A DNA stretch of 64,000 bases, taken from NCBI GenBank assembly GCA_963675135.1, contig OY776124.1, positions 13,902,677-13,966,676 on the forward strand, given 5' to 3'. The notes below the pieces were generated by a model. That model did not search any database, had not been told where the DNA came from, and was given only the letters and a program-made list of their open reading frames with translations. Positions within the stretch are counted from its first letter, which is position 1, and each line of letters starts with the position of its first letter. Source of the DNA: Galeopsis tetrahit. Its lineage: Eukaryota; Streptophyta; Magnoliopsida; Lamiales; Lamiaceae. Position numbers and translations under genes: made by a program. Shown here piece after piece: positions 11,694 to 22,207 of this stretch.

Positions 11694-11872
11694 CCATCAA
11701 CCCCTTGATTCTCAACTTCCTCCTCGACCTCTTCTACAACCAGATTTTCCCGTCGATTCATTCTTTCCAACTCTATTCTTCTCCTTTCGGCGTTCCTTCT
11801 TCGACAATTGGCTTCGATCTCCGGGTCTAAGGGTAACACTTCTTGTTGGTTCCTTCTAGATCGTGTGATCAT
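11694..11872 (-). pseudogene. Athila-like gag N-terminus
   Basis: An Arg- and Glu-rich start (MITRSRRNQQEVLPLDPEIE) beginning at 11872. It is typical of the gag N-terminus in Athila-type elements and is cut off from the rest by the hAT insertion. The start codon is the first Met after the leader that follows the primer site. Confidence 0.75.
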
Positions 11873-12027
11873 AAACCATGTCTACCAAAAGAGCAAACGA
11901 GAGTGAGAATCGCAAGTGGAATCAAAGTAAAACACACAAATATTTTTGGATTTTTGAGAAATAAGGAAAGCAAGTAAAATGTCTAAACTAAAACTCTATT
12001 AACCTACACTCTAGAGCTATAAAAACC

Positions 12028-12049
12028 TCCCCGGCAGCGGCACCATAAA
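12028..12049 (-). other. Primer binding site of the Athila-like element
   Basis: The minus strand just inside the 5' LTR reads TGGTGCCGCTGCCGGGGA. It differs by two bases from the tRNA-Asp-type primer site TGGCGCCGTTGCCGGGGA used by many plant gypsy elements. Confidence 0.75.
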
Positions 12050-12051
12050 CT

Positions 12052-13623
12052 TGATTCACGCGTTATGCAACACTAAATAAACAACCGCAAGTGTACGGCG
12101 TCTATCGTAGCGTGATAAGCACGAGGTCGACCCCACGAGAAGGTTAAGCGTAAAAGTGGAGTTTGCTAGTCGAGTTCTAAATAGACGTGATCGAATAGAT
12201 TGAGTGTTGAATTACCCCTAAGATTGCCTAACTATGTGTCACAAATAGACAACGAAAGAGTAAATATAAAATCGATCAACTAATCATGCAAAGTAAGACA
12301 ACGAAAGTAAAAACGGATGAAAACTCAAAGAAGGAAGGGTCAAGGGATATGTCACACTAAGGATTCAACTTATGATTAAGGGCTTAATTAAGTGGTGGTG
12401 TATTGATTACTATAAGGTTGATCACAAAATGGTGGATTAAAAGTTCTCTCGATCCAATTAATCCAAGGGACATGTCATACAAACTAGCATCTCTACTAAG
12501 CATGCATAAGAAATCCCCAAAAAGTTCCTAAGATCATCTAATACCCTCCCAATAATTGATCCTCTCTCTCGAGCTCACAAGAATATTGGGTCGAATGCTT
12601 AAATACGATTAACGAAAGAGATTTCTCAATCCAATTCCAATTAACAATAGATAAAACATACTATCATGGCCATTGACAACATGTTTTACAATGAAAGTTA
12701 AGCATTCGAATAGAAATAGCAACACAACCACCAAATAAACAAGAAATTAATTCATAAGCATCATCCAAAGTATAAACATAACCCTAACCACAAAGTGTGT
12801 TTAGCTACTCAAATACATAATCAAATCACAAATTCCAAATGAAATAACTAAATAAAAAGGAAAAGAAAGAGAAAGTAGTAGTAGGGAATGAAATTCCCAA
12901 GCTAATGCCTCTTCCCTTGCATGGATTGGTGAAGAGATGAAGAAGTTATGGCCAAAACACCTCCAAATGTGTGTAATTATGTGTGGATTGGGGAAAGGTG
13001 TCTTGAATTTCAAGAAAGGGGGTATTTATAGTGTTGGGGTATATTTGCAAGTAAGTCCCTAAAAAATGGAGAAAACACGCGTTTGGCCGAGAAGACAAGG
13101 AACAGGGGCGATGTGGCCCGGCCGGGCGAGTGGTGCCGCCCGGCCGGGCGGAAGTTTCGTAAAAGGGCAAGTTGCTGGGCATTCGGCCGCCCGGCCGAGC
13201 GACTGGTGCCGCCCGGCCGGGCCGAAACTTCGTCTTGGCCAGAATTTGTGTTGCTCGGCCGCCCGGCCAGGCGAGTCATGCCACCCGGCCGGGCCAAAGT
13301 TTCGACTTTGGCTACGTCTCTCGTTTTCGTCCCCCAACTTCGTCCTTCCGCTTCTTGAGCTTCCGACCTCCGATCAACTCGATTCTTTTGGCTATTCCAC
13401 TCTATTTTTCGAGCCAGATCCAATGGTGCACTCCTCTTTCCGGTCCGATCACTTGTGGTATATGTTTTGCTCCAAATTCCATCGTTTTACCTATAAAATC
13501 GACAAAACAATACCTTTCTCTCATTTTGGCTAAAACGATCATATTCAATGCATAAATCAATGAAATCCACATCAAAATACACTTCACATGTGCCCCTAAA
13601 ACACGTAAATTCCACCCGAATCA
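12052..13623 (-). repeat. 5' LTR of the Athila-like element (1572 bp)
   Basis: Starts TGATTCACGCG and ends CCCGAATCA, and is homologous to 4928-6507. The TATA-like box is at 13023-13031 on the minus strand. The GC-palindrome array is partly decayed here (two of six units mutated). Confidence 0.93.
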
Positions 13624-13803
13624 GAAGTCTATGCCTTCTCTTTGTGTGAATCCTCTTGCCACCAACCTAGCCTTGAATCTAATCTGCTCTCTAGCACCAC
13701 CAAATCCAACTTCAAGCTTCTTCTTGAACAGCCATCTTTAGCTGACTAACTTCTGGTTGTCTGGCTTCTCCACAAGGATCCAGGTCTCATTCTTCTCTAA
13801 GGA
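13624..13803 (-). pseudogene. Copia RT start, copy 2 (proximal part)
   Basis: Resumes the RT interrupted at 4927. It starts with the right GAAGT duplication and reads the same GFTQREG-type motif as about 1680. The stop near 13740 is shared with about 1773 of copy 1. Confidence 0.85.
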
Positions 13804-14493
13804 CTACAACTCTTCTGACATTGCTGCTATCCACTGCTCTCTTTCAGGACTGGAGATAGCTTCCTTATAGTTTCTTGGCTCATAATGCTCCACCTCTTCT
13901 GCTGTGATCAGAGCATATAACACAAGATCAACCTGACCAAACCTAGATGGGGGGTGAATCTGCCTTCTGAGCCTATCTCTTGCAAGACTGTAATTTCTCA
14001 GATCAGCAGGGTTGTCCTCCATGGCCTCATCTCTTGAATGATCTTGTGGATCATCTTCTGGAACAACCTCATCAGGGGTGTTGTCTTCTGTATCAGCAGA
14101 GTTGTCCACCTCCTCTGGGGTCGAATCATCTGATCCAAGAAGCTCCACCTCAGTTGAGAAACTCTCTTCTGACTCATTTACAATTCTTCCATCTAGGTCA
14201 TGGGAGTTTCCATTATGAGGATATCCCATTACCTTTTCATTAAAATCAACATCTCTGCTGATTATCAGTTTCTTATGACCTGGTTCAAGGCACCATAATC
14301 TATAGCCCTTGACACCTATTGGATAGCCAATGAATATACATTTAAGAGCCTTTGGCTCAAGCTTATCCTGTCTAATATGTGCATAAACCTGACATCCAAA
14401 CACTTTAAGTTTTGAATAATCAGACAACTTGCCATACCAGATCTCATCTGGGGTTTTACCTTCTAAAGCATATGAGGGAGTTTTGTTTATCAA
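13804..14493 (-). pseudogene. Copia integrase tail and acidic linker, copy 2
   Basis: A 229-residue open segment. It includes INKTPSYALEGKTPDEIWYGK and FGCQVYAHIR of the integrase C-terminal region, then the acidic linker also seen at 2262-1771. The segment is longer than in copy 1 because copy 1 has an extra TAA (about 2497). Confidence 0.85.
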
Positions 14494-15504
14494 GTAACAT
14501 ACAGTACATACAGCTTCTCCCTAAAAGCTTTTAGGTAATTTAGCATCAGCTAACATGCATCTGACCCGTTCTAGAATAGTTCTATTCATTCTCTCTGCTA
14601 ATCCATTTTGCTATGGATTAAGAGGGACAGTTCTATGTCTAGTAATGCCCTTCTCTTTACAAAATTCATTGAACTCAGCTGATAGATACTCAAGGCCATT
14701 ATCTGTCCTTAAATGTTTTAAGGACTTTCCTTTCTTGTTCTCTATCTCAAGTAGCCATTCTTTAAATTTTGTAAAGGCTTGACTTTTCTGTTTGAGAATG
14801 AACACCCAAACTTTTCTAGAATAGTCATCTATAATTGACATGAAGTACTTACCTCCACCAATGGTTTCAGTTCTTGATGGCCCCCATACATCTGAGTGAA
14901 CATAGTCTAGTATCTCCTTGGTGGTATGTTGGCTCTTCTGGAAAGACTTCTTCTTGGCTTTGCCAAGAATGCACTGCTCACAAAACTCCAGGTTTTGGAA
15001 TGTCTTCTGGTGGAATGCCCCCTTCTTGGATAACTCCATCAGGCCTTTCTCACCCACATGTGCTAACCTCTTATGCCAAAGCATGGCATCATCAGAACTC
15101 ATGGTAACATCAGCAACACCTGTGATTGTCTCACCAATTAAAGAATATAACCCATTAGACTTCTTCCCTTGCATCACTATTCTATCAGCTTTGGTGACAA
15201 ACAGACATCCTTTTTCTGTTTTGAATTCATAACCCAAAGCATTTAGTGTGCCAAGAGATATAAGGCTTCTCTTCAAATCTGGAACAAATCTGACATTGGT
15301 CAGGATCACATGTTTATCATTAAACATCTTCACCCTCACAGTGCCAATACCCCTCACATTGCAGCTTTCATCATTACCCAACAGAACTGATCCACCATCC
15401 ATCATTTCCAGGTTTTGAAACCAAGATTTGGTGGGACACATGTGAAATGAACATCCATAATCCAACACCCATTCATTAACAAGTTTGCTATCTGTTATGC
15501 TCAT
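14494..15504 (-). pseudogene. Copia protease end and integrase core, copy 2
   Basis: Positions 15504-14611 are the counterpart of 3537-2644 with a handful of substitutions. They show the same D-Y-G at the protease site, the HKRLAHVG...CEQC zinc motif and the VHSDVWGPS and LRTDNGLE motifs. The terminating TAG and the next TAG (about 14523) are shared with copy 1; the third stop of copy 1 is absent here. Confidence 0.87.
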
Positions 15505-16323
15505 GACTTCTGCACTATCATATCCTTTTGCCTCTGCTACATCAGCTTTGGCAGGATCAGTAGACTTCTTATGCTCAGGACAATCTTTAAAGAAATGTCC
15601 TTCTTTATGGCATTTGTAGCAAGCTCTGTTCTTGGCTACAAACCCATTCTTCTTCTGATTTGGCTTGGCATGAAACTTCTTGCCTTGCCCTCCTTTCTTG
15701 TCATTCTTGAGTTTGATATTAAGACCCTCAGCTTGGTTCTTAGTCTTCTTGGTTTAGTTTGCTACATGTAAACTCTTAGTTTTCAGAATAGACAAGACTT
15801 CTTTGAATTTTGTCTTACCCTCCTTGGTAATCAGCAAAGCATCCTTGAAGCTATCATATAAAGGTGGTAATGACTCCAAAAGTAGAAAAGACTTCTTGTG
15901 ATCATCTAAGGTAACTCCAACATTTTCAAGATCATCAACAACTTGCATGAACTCTATTAACTGCTTATCAATGGTCTTATCATCTGTCATCTTGAAATTG
16001 TTGAGCTTCCTCTCCATAAACATCTGGTTTGACAAAGATTGTGTCAAATATAGATCATCAAGGGTCTCAAATACAGCAGCAACATCCTTCTCCTTCATAA
16101 CTTCCCTGAACACATTGTCTCCCAAACTCAGAACAACAATGTTGTAAGCTTTTTCCATAAGCTCTTCTTTCTTGGCCTGGTCTGCTTCGAATGCAGCAGG
16201 GTCAAGAGGAGTAAGGGCCTCTTTCAGCCCATGGTGTGATAGCAGAGCCTTCATCTTGGCTTTCCATAAGTCAAAATCTGTCTTACCATTGAATTTCTCT
16301 ATCTCCAACTTCACAGAGCCCAT
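15505..16323 (-). pseudogene. Copia gag and zinc knuckle, copy 2
   Basis: The gag domain (16323-15754, 189 residues) differs from copy 1 by only a few residues (for example Val for Met near the start). After the shared TAA (about 15752) the CCHC zinc knuckle follows. This gag is next to the retained 5' LTR, so it is the copy in the original position. Confidence 0.87.
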
Positions 16324-16345
16324 TTCTGATTCTTGACTTTATCTT

Positions 16346-16369
16346 CGACTTCCCACAGACGACGCCAAT
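16346..16369 (-). other. Putative primer binding site of the copia element
   Basis: The minus strand reads ATTGGCGTCGTCTGTGGGA right after the LTR end CCGTAACA. The place is right for a primer site. I cannot assign the tRNA, and it is not the usual tRNA-Met site of copia elements. Confidence 0.5.
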
Positions 16370-16882
16370 TGTTACGGAATTGTATTCACAAAGAAACTTC
16401 TTACAAATGATAAATCAAGACAACTAGAAACGCAATGAATTGAAACTTATAAAGAACTCAAAGAAAGAACACGGGATTTACGTGGTTCAATCAAATGATC
16501 TACGTCCACGGAGGATAGAAGACTCTCTTCACTAATCACAATATGAAAGTTACAGATTACAAGTATACACAAAGCTTGATCTCTCTCTTGAACTCTCTAA
16601 GTGTGTTACCCACAACCTATGCACTAGATGGTGTATTTATAGATGTACAACGCATTGGATAACCGCAACTAACCAACTAACTCTAAAAACTAGATTTCAG
16701 TAGACTTGACCCAGCAGACTTGGGATAAGCTGAGTTGGCTTCAGCAGACTTGTCTCAGCAGACTTGGCCCAACTCTCCTGAAATGACTTCAGACGACTTG
16801 CTTCAGTAGAGTTGTCCAAACTCTTAATTTCAGATTAGTTGACTCCTAATAAGACCACTAAACCTTATCAGTTGAATTACAC
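16370..16882 (-). repeat. 5' LTR of the copia element, outer end missing
   Basis: Begins TGTTACGG next to the primer site and matches the left LTR up to TTGAATTACAC at 16882. The left LTR continues about 90 bp further. A minus-strand TATA-like box lies at 16634-16642. The missing outer end explains the lack of a target duplication. Confidence 0.8.
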
Positions 16883-18188
16883 TCTTTCTATCTCTCAAGT
16901 CTCACTACTTTTTTTTCTTATCTCTCTACCTTAATACTCAAATACACATTAAATATTATTCTCACTGTCCTAAAAGAACCTTCTCATAGCTTTTGACCAT
17001 AAAAATTAAAAAATATGATAAAATAAGTAAATGTATTAGAGGTGTCGAGGGAAAGAATAATATAATAAAATATGTAAGAGAGAATAGTATATTAAAAAAA
17101 GAAATAAAAAACTTTTATTGAAACATATGAAAATGGAAAGATATTGAGCTTCTGTCGGGACAGTATGAGTATATTTTTTAAAATTTGTGTAAATGATAAA
17201 TAAATAACTTAATGGAAAACAAAGAGATTATAATGAAATTCAATACACATTTAGACAATTAAATTTTAAGTGGTTTGAATATATATTTAATTGTCCAATT
17301 GAATTTTGAGCCACCATATTAGAATTAATTTAAAATTGTGACTCAATTACATCAATTACAATTTTGAGTGTACTAAAATGTGACTCTTTAGACTCTTTAT
17401 TATATTAGTAAATTGATTAACACGTGTATAAAATAATTTGAATATCCCGCAACAGCTGTCTTGGAGGATGACATATATAGGAAATAAATGCTGAAAGTAA
17501 AGGCTCACATGCATATAACATATTGTAGGTACTGGACATGTTGCAAAATCCTAATTGGAAGAACATGCTGAATCGACCGATTTTGATCCGTTGATTTCTG
17601 TTTAAAAATCGAATCCTAACATTTAGGTATGGTTTCGATTTTGAATTTCAAAAATTCAAAATCGAAACCGACTGTTAAATCGGTCAAATCGACAGTTTTA
17701 TCCTTTTTTTTAAATATTTTTCTATAAATATCTCAATTTTAACTCATTTTTTCACACCATCCTCTTTCAACTCTTATTTATGTAGTAGTTTATATTCTAA
17801 AAAAATGAATGAAAACGAATAAAAAACGAGTAGAAATCAAGCGAAAAAAAAAACCCTCAAACCGGCCGGACCAACGGTTCAGTTTTGGTTTGTAATTTCC
17901 GAAAACTAACCCGGCGATTTTTAACCGTTGAACATGTCTAGTACGTATTGTAAGGTATATTTATTTATTACTCCCTCCATCAACCAAAAGTATTCCCATT
18001 GGGGTGGGTATTAAAAATTAATATGCAATAATTAATTTTCAACTTCTCTACAAGTACAGACCTTTAGATATATAAGATTAAATTCTTTCATGGTATGGTA
18101 TCAGATTTTTATTTATATTTTTTAAGAAAAAGAGAAATATCATTGTGGAAAATACTCATTAAAAAAGAGTTACATTAGAGATAGACGA
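16883..18188. other. AT-rich intergenic DNA with MITE remnants
   Basis: No gene seen. About 16965-17172 is a possible decayed mariner-type MITE (CTCACTGTCCTAAAAG facing GTCGGGACAGTATGAG). About 17560-17945 holds CCG-rich ends like a small hAT-type remnant and contains a perfect inverted repeat at 17631-17669 (18-bp arms GGTTTCGATTTTGAATTT, 3-bp loop). A truncated Stowaway-type end CTCCCTCCAT follows TA at 17971. Confidence 0.5.
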
Positions 18189-18197
18189 CTATATATT
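18189..18197 (+). promoter_or_regulatory. Possible TATA box of the UGT76-like gene
   Basis: CTATATATTA lies about 80 bp upstream of the start codon at 18275. A short pyrimidine-rich leader follows. This is a position and composition match only. Confidence 0.4.
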
Positions 18198-18274
18198 AAC
18201 ATGCAATGGAACAGTACGTTTCTTTGTAGAAGCACCATTCTATCTCTTCTCTGTTTTCTTTTGTTTGTAAGAAA

Positions 18275-19983
18275 ATGAGCAACAAGAAGCCCATGATAGT
18301 CCTATTTCCTCTGCCATTTCAAGGGCACATAAATCCCATGCTGCAACTCGCAAGCATCCTTCATTCCAGAGGTTTCTCCATCTCCATCATCCACACTAAT
18401 TACAACTCTCCCGACTCTTCCAACTATCCTCACTTCACCTTTTATCCCATCTCCGACGGAGTTTTATCCCCGCAGGATTCTGCAGTGGATCCTGTCCGAA
18501 TCATCAATCTCATCAACATCAACTGCTTCGAGCCTTTTACAAAAACCTTGGCCCGATTAGTCGAAGAATATCGTCAAGTAAAGTGCCTGATCTCCGATGC
18601 TCATTGGTATTTCGCTCAATCTGTTGCAGATAGTCTGGAGATTCAAAGAATTGTGATGAGGACTAGCAGTATCTGCTCCTTTATAGCTTTTGCTGCTCTT
18701 CCCCTTCTTCGTCAAAAGGGTTATCTTTCAAACAGAGGTATGTACACAAAATTCTTTTATGATATCAGAGTCTGTGAACCACTTTGTATACTTTTGGAGT
18801 AACTTTTGAAAATTGAGTAGTAGTTGAAAGAATTATGTTTCATCTAAAAATTCGAATTTGGAGGGAAATTAATTTCTAGTATTCCCCTCACTTGTGGGTG
18901 GGTCGCATTATCACCTTTTACCCTTTGGAGAGGAGGTTCATCGAGTGAATAATTTAAATGGATGGAGTTGCTTTCATCAGGAATCGAACCCAGATGTGCC
19001 ATGAAAAAATTCATGTCATCTAAAAGTATGAACTTATATATTAATTCGTAATACTATGTTTTAACATTAATGGTGTGTTGTGTTGGTCAGATTCGAAAAT
19101 GGAGGAGCCAGTGGAGGAGCTGCCACCTCTAAAAGTGAAGGACTTGCCAGTTTTTTATGTGTACAATGCACAAGATGCTAATCAAAACGTAAGTATAATG
19201 GTGGAAGAAATGAAGAAAGCATCAGCCATAATCTACAACACTTCTCTAGAGCTAGAAGAGGCCGACATCGAAAAGCTTCGTCATGAGTTCCCTTCGCCAA
19301 CTCACGTAATCGGGCCGTTTCACAAGCGCTTTTCTGCCGCTTCTAGCAGCTTATTATCGCACGATACAAGCTCGATTTCGTGGTTAGATAAACGAGCTCC
19401 GAAATCCGTGCTCTACGTGAGCTTCGGAAGTGTTGCAGCTATGGACGGCTCTAAACTACACGAGGTAGCTTCGGGCTTAGCCAATAGCATGCAACCGTTT
19501 TTGTGGGCTATTCGGCCCGGTTTAATCCACGGCTCCGAATGGCTCGAAATGCTACCCGGCGGGTTCATGGAAGCGACTCGTGATAGAGGATGTATTGTCA
19601 AATGGGCCCCGCAACAAGAGATTCTCTCTCATCCTTCTGTTGGAGCTTTCTGGACGCACTGTGGATGGAACTCGACTCTGGAGAGCTGTTGCGAAGGAGT
19701 CCCGATGATTTGTTCGCCATTTTTTGGTGATCAATTTGTGAATGCAAGATATGTGAATGATGTTTGGAAGGTTGGGATTAATTTGGAGAATGGATTGGAG
19801 AGAGGAGAGATTGAGAATGCAATTAGGAAAGTGATGGTGGAGAGAGAAGGGGAAGAGATGAGAGAGAGAGCTATGGCTTTCAAGGAGAAAATTGATGTTG
19901 GATTGAAGGAGGGTGGCATTTCACACCAAGCACTTGATAGATTGGTTCATTTTATTTCTTCATTTTCAACACTTGATGCTTAG
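18275..19983 (+). CDS. UGT76-like UDP-glucosyltransferase, two exons
   Basis: A family 1 glycosyltransferase that would transfer a sugar, probably glucose from UDP-glucose, to a small acceptor in the cytosol. Exon 1 is 18275-18737 and exon 2 is 19091-19983. The 353-bp intron starts GTATGT, ends TCAG and is in phase 1. The joined frame gives 451 residues, normal for the family. The catalytic pair is visible: His18 in FQGHINPM and Asp108 in CLISDAHW. The 44-residue sugar-donor (PSPG) box runs 326-369, from WAPQQEIL through HCGWNS to FGDQ. UGT76 placement rests on motifs such as LPPLKVKDLP and the intron position. Relatives include iridoid and phytohormone glucosyltransferases; the substrate cannot be told. 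AATAAA at 19995-20000 may serve as polyadenylation signal. Confidence 0.9.
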
Positions 19984-20186
19984 ATTTTATTGGCAATAAA
20001 TTGTGAAGTTGCACCATTGTTAAATGCCGGAAAGAGTCACACTTGCCTGCACTCAATTGTATGATGCAATTTAATCATAATTTTAATTTTATTCTAATTT
20101 GGTGAGTCAAAAATTCAAGAACAATTGATAATATATTCAAATTACTTAAAATTCAATTACAAGAAATTGACTCGACAATAATATGT

Positions 20187-20480
20187 ACTCCCTCCGTCCA
20201 ATTTTATTATGCCCACTTCTTCGGGCACGACTTTTAATGAATATTGATTAGTTTATTGATAAAGTAGATAAGTTGAGGGTATGATGGGGTATTGTGGAGT
20301 CCATTTGTAAATAAATGATTGTTTATGAATAAAGTGAATGACAAAATGGGTAAATAAGTGATAATAGGAGGGTGAAGATAAAGTAGTATGAATAGTATTG
20401 TTTTTAAAAAGGGTATGAGCATAATAAAATTGGACAATCAAAAAAGAAAAGTGAGAATAATGAAATTGGATTGAGGGAGT
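20187..20480. mobile_element. Stowaway-type MITE (20188-20479)
   Basis: A 292-bp element with ends CTCCCTCCGTCCAATTTTA and its inverted counterpart ending TTGGATTGAGGGAG, flanked by TA on both sides. The paralogous copy of this region at about 33150 lacks it and keeps a single TA, proving insertion. Confidence 0.92.
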
Positions 20481-20481
20481 A

Positions 20482-20874
20482 TTTAAATAACACAATGCAA
20501 CTATATATTCAACATATATACTTAAAGACTATCACTTACGCATAGCGGCTATCATTGTATCACAGTTAAACGTTCTTATTACAAAATTTGTGTAATGCCA
20601 AACTATTACTCTTAATGACTATCATTGTCACAGTATATCACAATTAAATGTCCTTATAGCAAACCTTGAGTTATAATTAACAAACTATATTTTTTGTGGA
20701 TAACGACTATCATTGTCACTGTGTGTTGTCGAGTGTTTATTCGAGAATGTGTGTACATCTTATTGCATGTTGTCAAGTTATTGGATTTATCTTTTTATTT
20801 TTTTAATAAAAATCATGATTTATCAAACCAAATTAAGTACGACAAATGAATACAACCAAATTCCATTAATGCAC
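20482..20874. other. Intergenic AT-rich DNA, part of the UGT 3' duplication
   Basis: Non-coding. 20482 to about 20765 is homologous to about 33155-33445 (shared ACTATCATTG-rich stretches and TTCGAGAATGTGTGTACATC). No gene is seen. Confidence 0.6.
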
Positions 20875-21077
20875 AATTTGGAGAATGGATTGGAGAGAGG
20901 AGAGATTGAGAATGCAATTAGGAAAGTGATGGTGGAGAGAGAAGGGGAAGAGATGAGAGAGAGGGCTATGGCTTTCAAGGAGAAAATTGATGTTGGATTG
21001 AAGGAGGGTGGCATTTCACACAAGGCACTTGATAGATTGGTTCATTTTATTTCTTCATTTTCAACACTTCATGCTTA
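20874..21077 (+). pseudogene. Duplicated 3' end of the UGT76-like gene (fragment)
   Basis: Nearly identical to 19780-19978 (about four substitutions by eye), encoding the last 66 or so residues after the PSPG box. There is no upstream catalytic part. It is cut at GCTTA (21073-21077) by the gypsy element, and the duplicate's 3' flank resumes at 32947. It cannot make a working enzyme. Confidence 0.9.
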
Positions 21078-21849
21078 TGTTATACCTAGTCAAAGAAGTT
21101 AATCTTTGACAATTCAATCCTAGTCACCAGCTTACGTGGCGAGAACCAGTCAACAAAGTCTTACGACGACCAGTCAACAAAGTCTTGCGACGACCAGTCA
21201 ACAAGAAGAAAATGTAATATAAATATTGTATATTGTATTTGTTATAATAGAGTGCTCGCCCGAAGATGTCGGCGAGCACATGTTAGTTGTTGCTCGCCCA
21301 ACGATGTTAGCGAGCAGACATATATTTAGCTAGACAAGTATTGAAGTTTTGGGAGACAGCATAAGACATGGCGACCAGGTTCTCCGGCGACCACCGCGAC
21401 GTCATCTCGGCGAGCAGGTCCTTCCGGACGAGCAGGTTTTCCAGCTCCTCGGCATCTCGCCGAGGACGACCACCAGAGGCGGTTTAGCATTATATGCGCC
21501 ATCCCATTACCTTTTCGGGCAGAGAGAAGGGTCCACTACCAGGGCGCCACGTGTAAAGGGCGGGCTGCCCCTAAAAACCACTATATAATGCCCAAATGGG
21601 CTCATTTGTAAACCTAAGTGATCCATCCCCAACAAACACCCAATCTAAGCAATATACTCCCCAAAGCATCAAGCTTTTAGCTTCTCCAAGAAGCTACATC
21701 TTTGTGTTCTTATTGTTCTTCATATCTTCTTCATTTAATCATCATAACAATCCGTATAAACACGTAATAACCCCCGATAATCATATATGTTTGTATCGTG
21801 CTAACAAACAGTCCAAATCCGAATCATCCCGATTAAAGTACATACAACA
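21078..21849 (+). repeat. 5' LTR of the Tat-type element (772 bp)
   Basis: Runs from TGTTATACC to CATACAACA. A TATA-like box is at 21582-21588, and a G-box CACGTG at 21548-21553 lies about 30 bp upstream of it. A GACCAGTCAACAAAGTCTT tandem unit near 21140-21200 has one more 24-bp copy than the 3' LTR. Confidence 0.93.
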
Positions 21850-21850
21850 T

Positions 21851-21870
21851 TTGGCGCTAGAAGGAGGGGA
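21851..21870 (+). other. Primer binding site of the Tat-type element
   Basis: TTGGCGCTAGAAGGAGGGG follows the LTR end after one base. It has the TGGCGC start of gypsy primer sites; I cannot name the tRNA. Confidence 0.65.
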
Positions 21871-22207
21871 CCTTTTGCGTGTTCATCATCAAAGTTTCAA
21901 CCGATCATCGAGCGATCGGCTAGCAAACTCTTGTTTTCAGGTTTTAATTGGTAGATCTATCGTTTAAAGCATCATTTACGCTTTTTAGTGTTCTTCGTGT
22001 TCTTGAACATTTTCAGTTTTCGAGACATATTTTGGAGTTTGATCTCCTTGTATTTGTATTTTCAAGCTTCTGTTGTTATTACTTTGCTAAGATCAGTAGT
22101 TGTAATAGCACGTTCTTCTGCGTAAGAACTTTAATCTTTCGTTTTTAGCTTCGAAGGTTTAGAACAGTCATACCCCTGTAATCTTTTAGGAAAGACACTC
22201 TTTAACG

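Larger units (their letters stand above)
4928..13623 (-). mobile_element. Non-autonomous Athila-like Ty3/gypsy element (LTR-gag-protease-LTR)
   Basis: An 8.7-kb element bounded by TGATTCACGCG and CACCCGAATCA and flanked by a perfect 5-bp target duplication GAAGT (4923-4927 and 13624-13628). Both LTRs, a primer site, gag, an aspartic protease and a polypurine tract are visible on the minus strand. No reverse transcriptase, RNase H or integrase can be found between the protease (8223) and the 3' LTR (6507). This fits a TR-GAG-type non-autonomous element. Athila affinity comes from the gag C-terminus and protease motifs. Confidence 0.92.
1..16882 (-). mobile_element. Ty1/copia (Tork-like) retrotransposon with internal duplication, split by a nested gypsy element
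   Basis: On the minus strand the order is 5' LTR (16370-16882), primer site, gag, zinc knuckle, protease, integrase, RT, RNase H, polypurine tract, 3' LTR (1-321), which is the copia order (integrase before RT). The gag resembles the UBN2/Tnt1-like type, hence Tork-like. A 3266-bp segment from RT to the gag start is present twice head to tail (1101-4366, and 4367-4927 plus 13629-16333). The second copy is interrupted by the gypsy element at 4928-13623. Many stop codons make it non-coding today. The left end may extend beyond the window, and the outer end of the 5' LTR is missing. Confidence 0.9.

Noticed and set aside
1..16882. Two separate copia elements lying head to tail.
   Set aside because: Only one pair of LTRs is present, the two units are exactly equal in length and there is no LTR at 4366/4367. 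An internal duplication of one element explains everything.
18738..18802. Exon 1 of the UGT76-like gene read through to the stop at 18802.
   Set aside because: A GTATGT donor at 18738 and a TCAG acceptor at 19090 restore a full-length family protein. The readthrough residues do not match the family.
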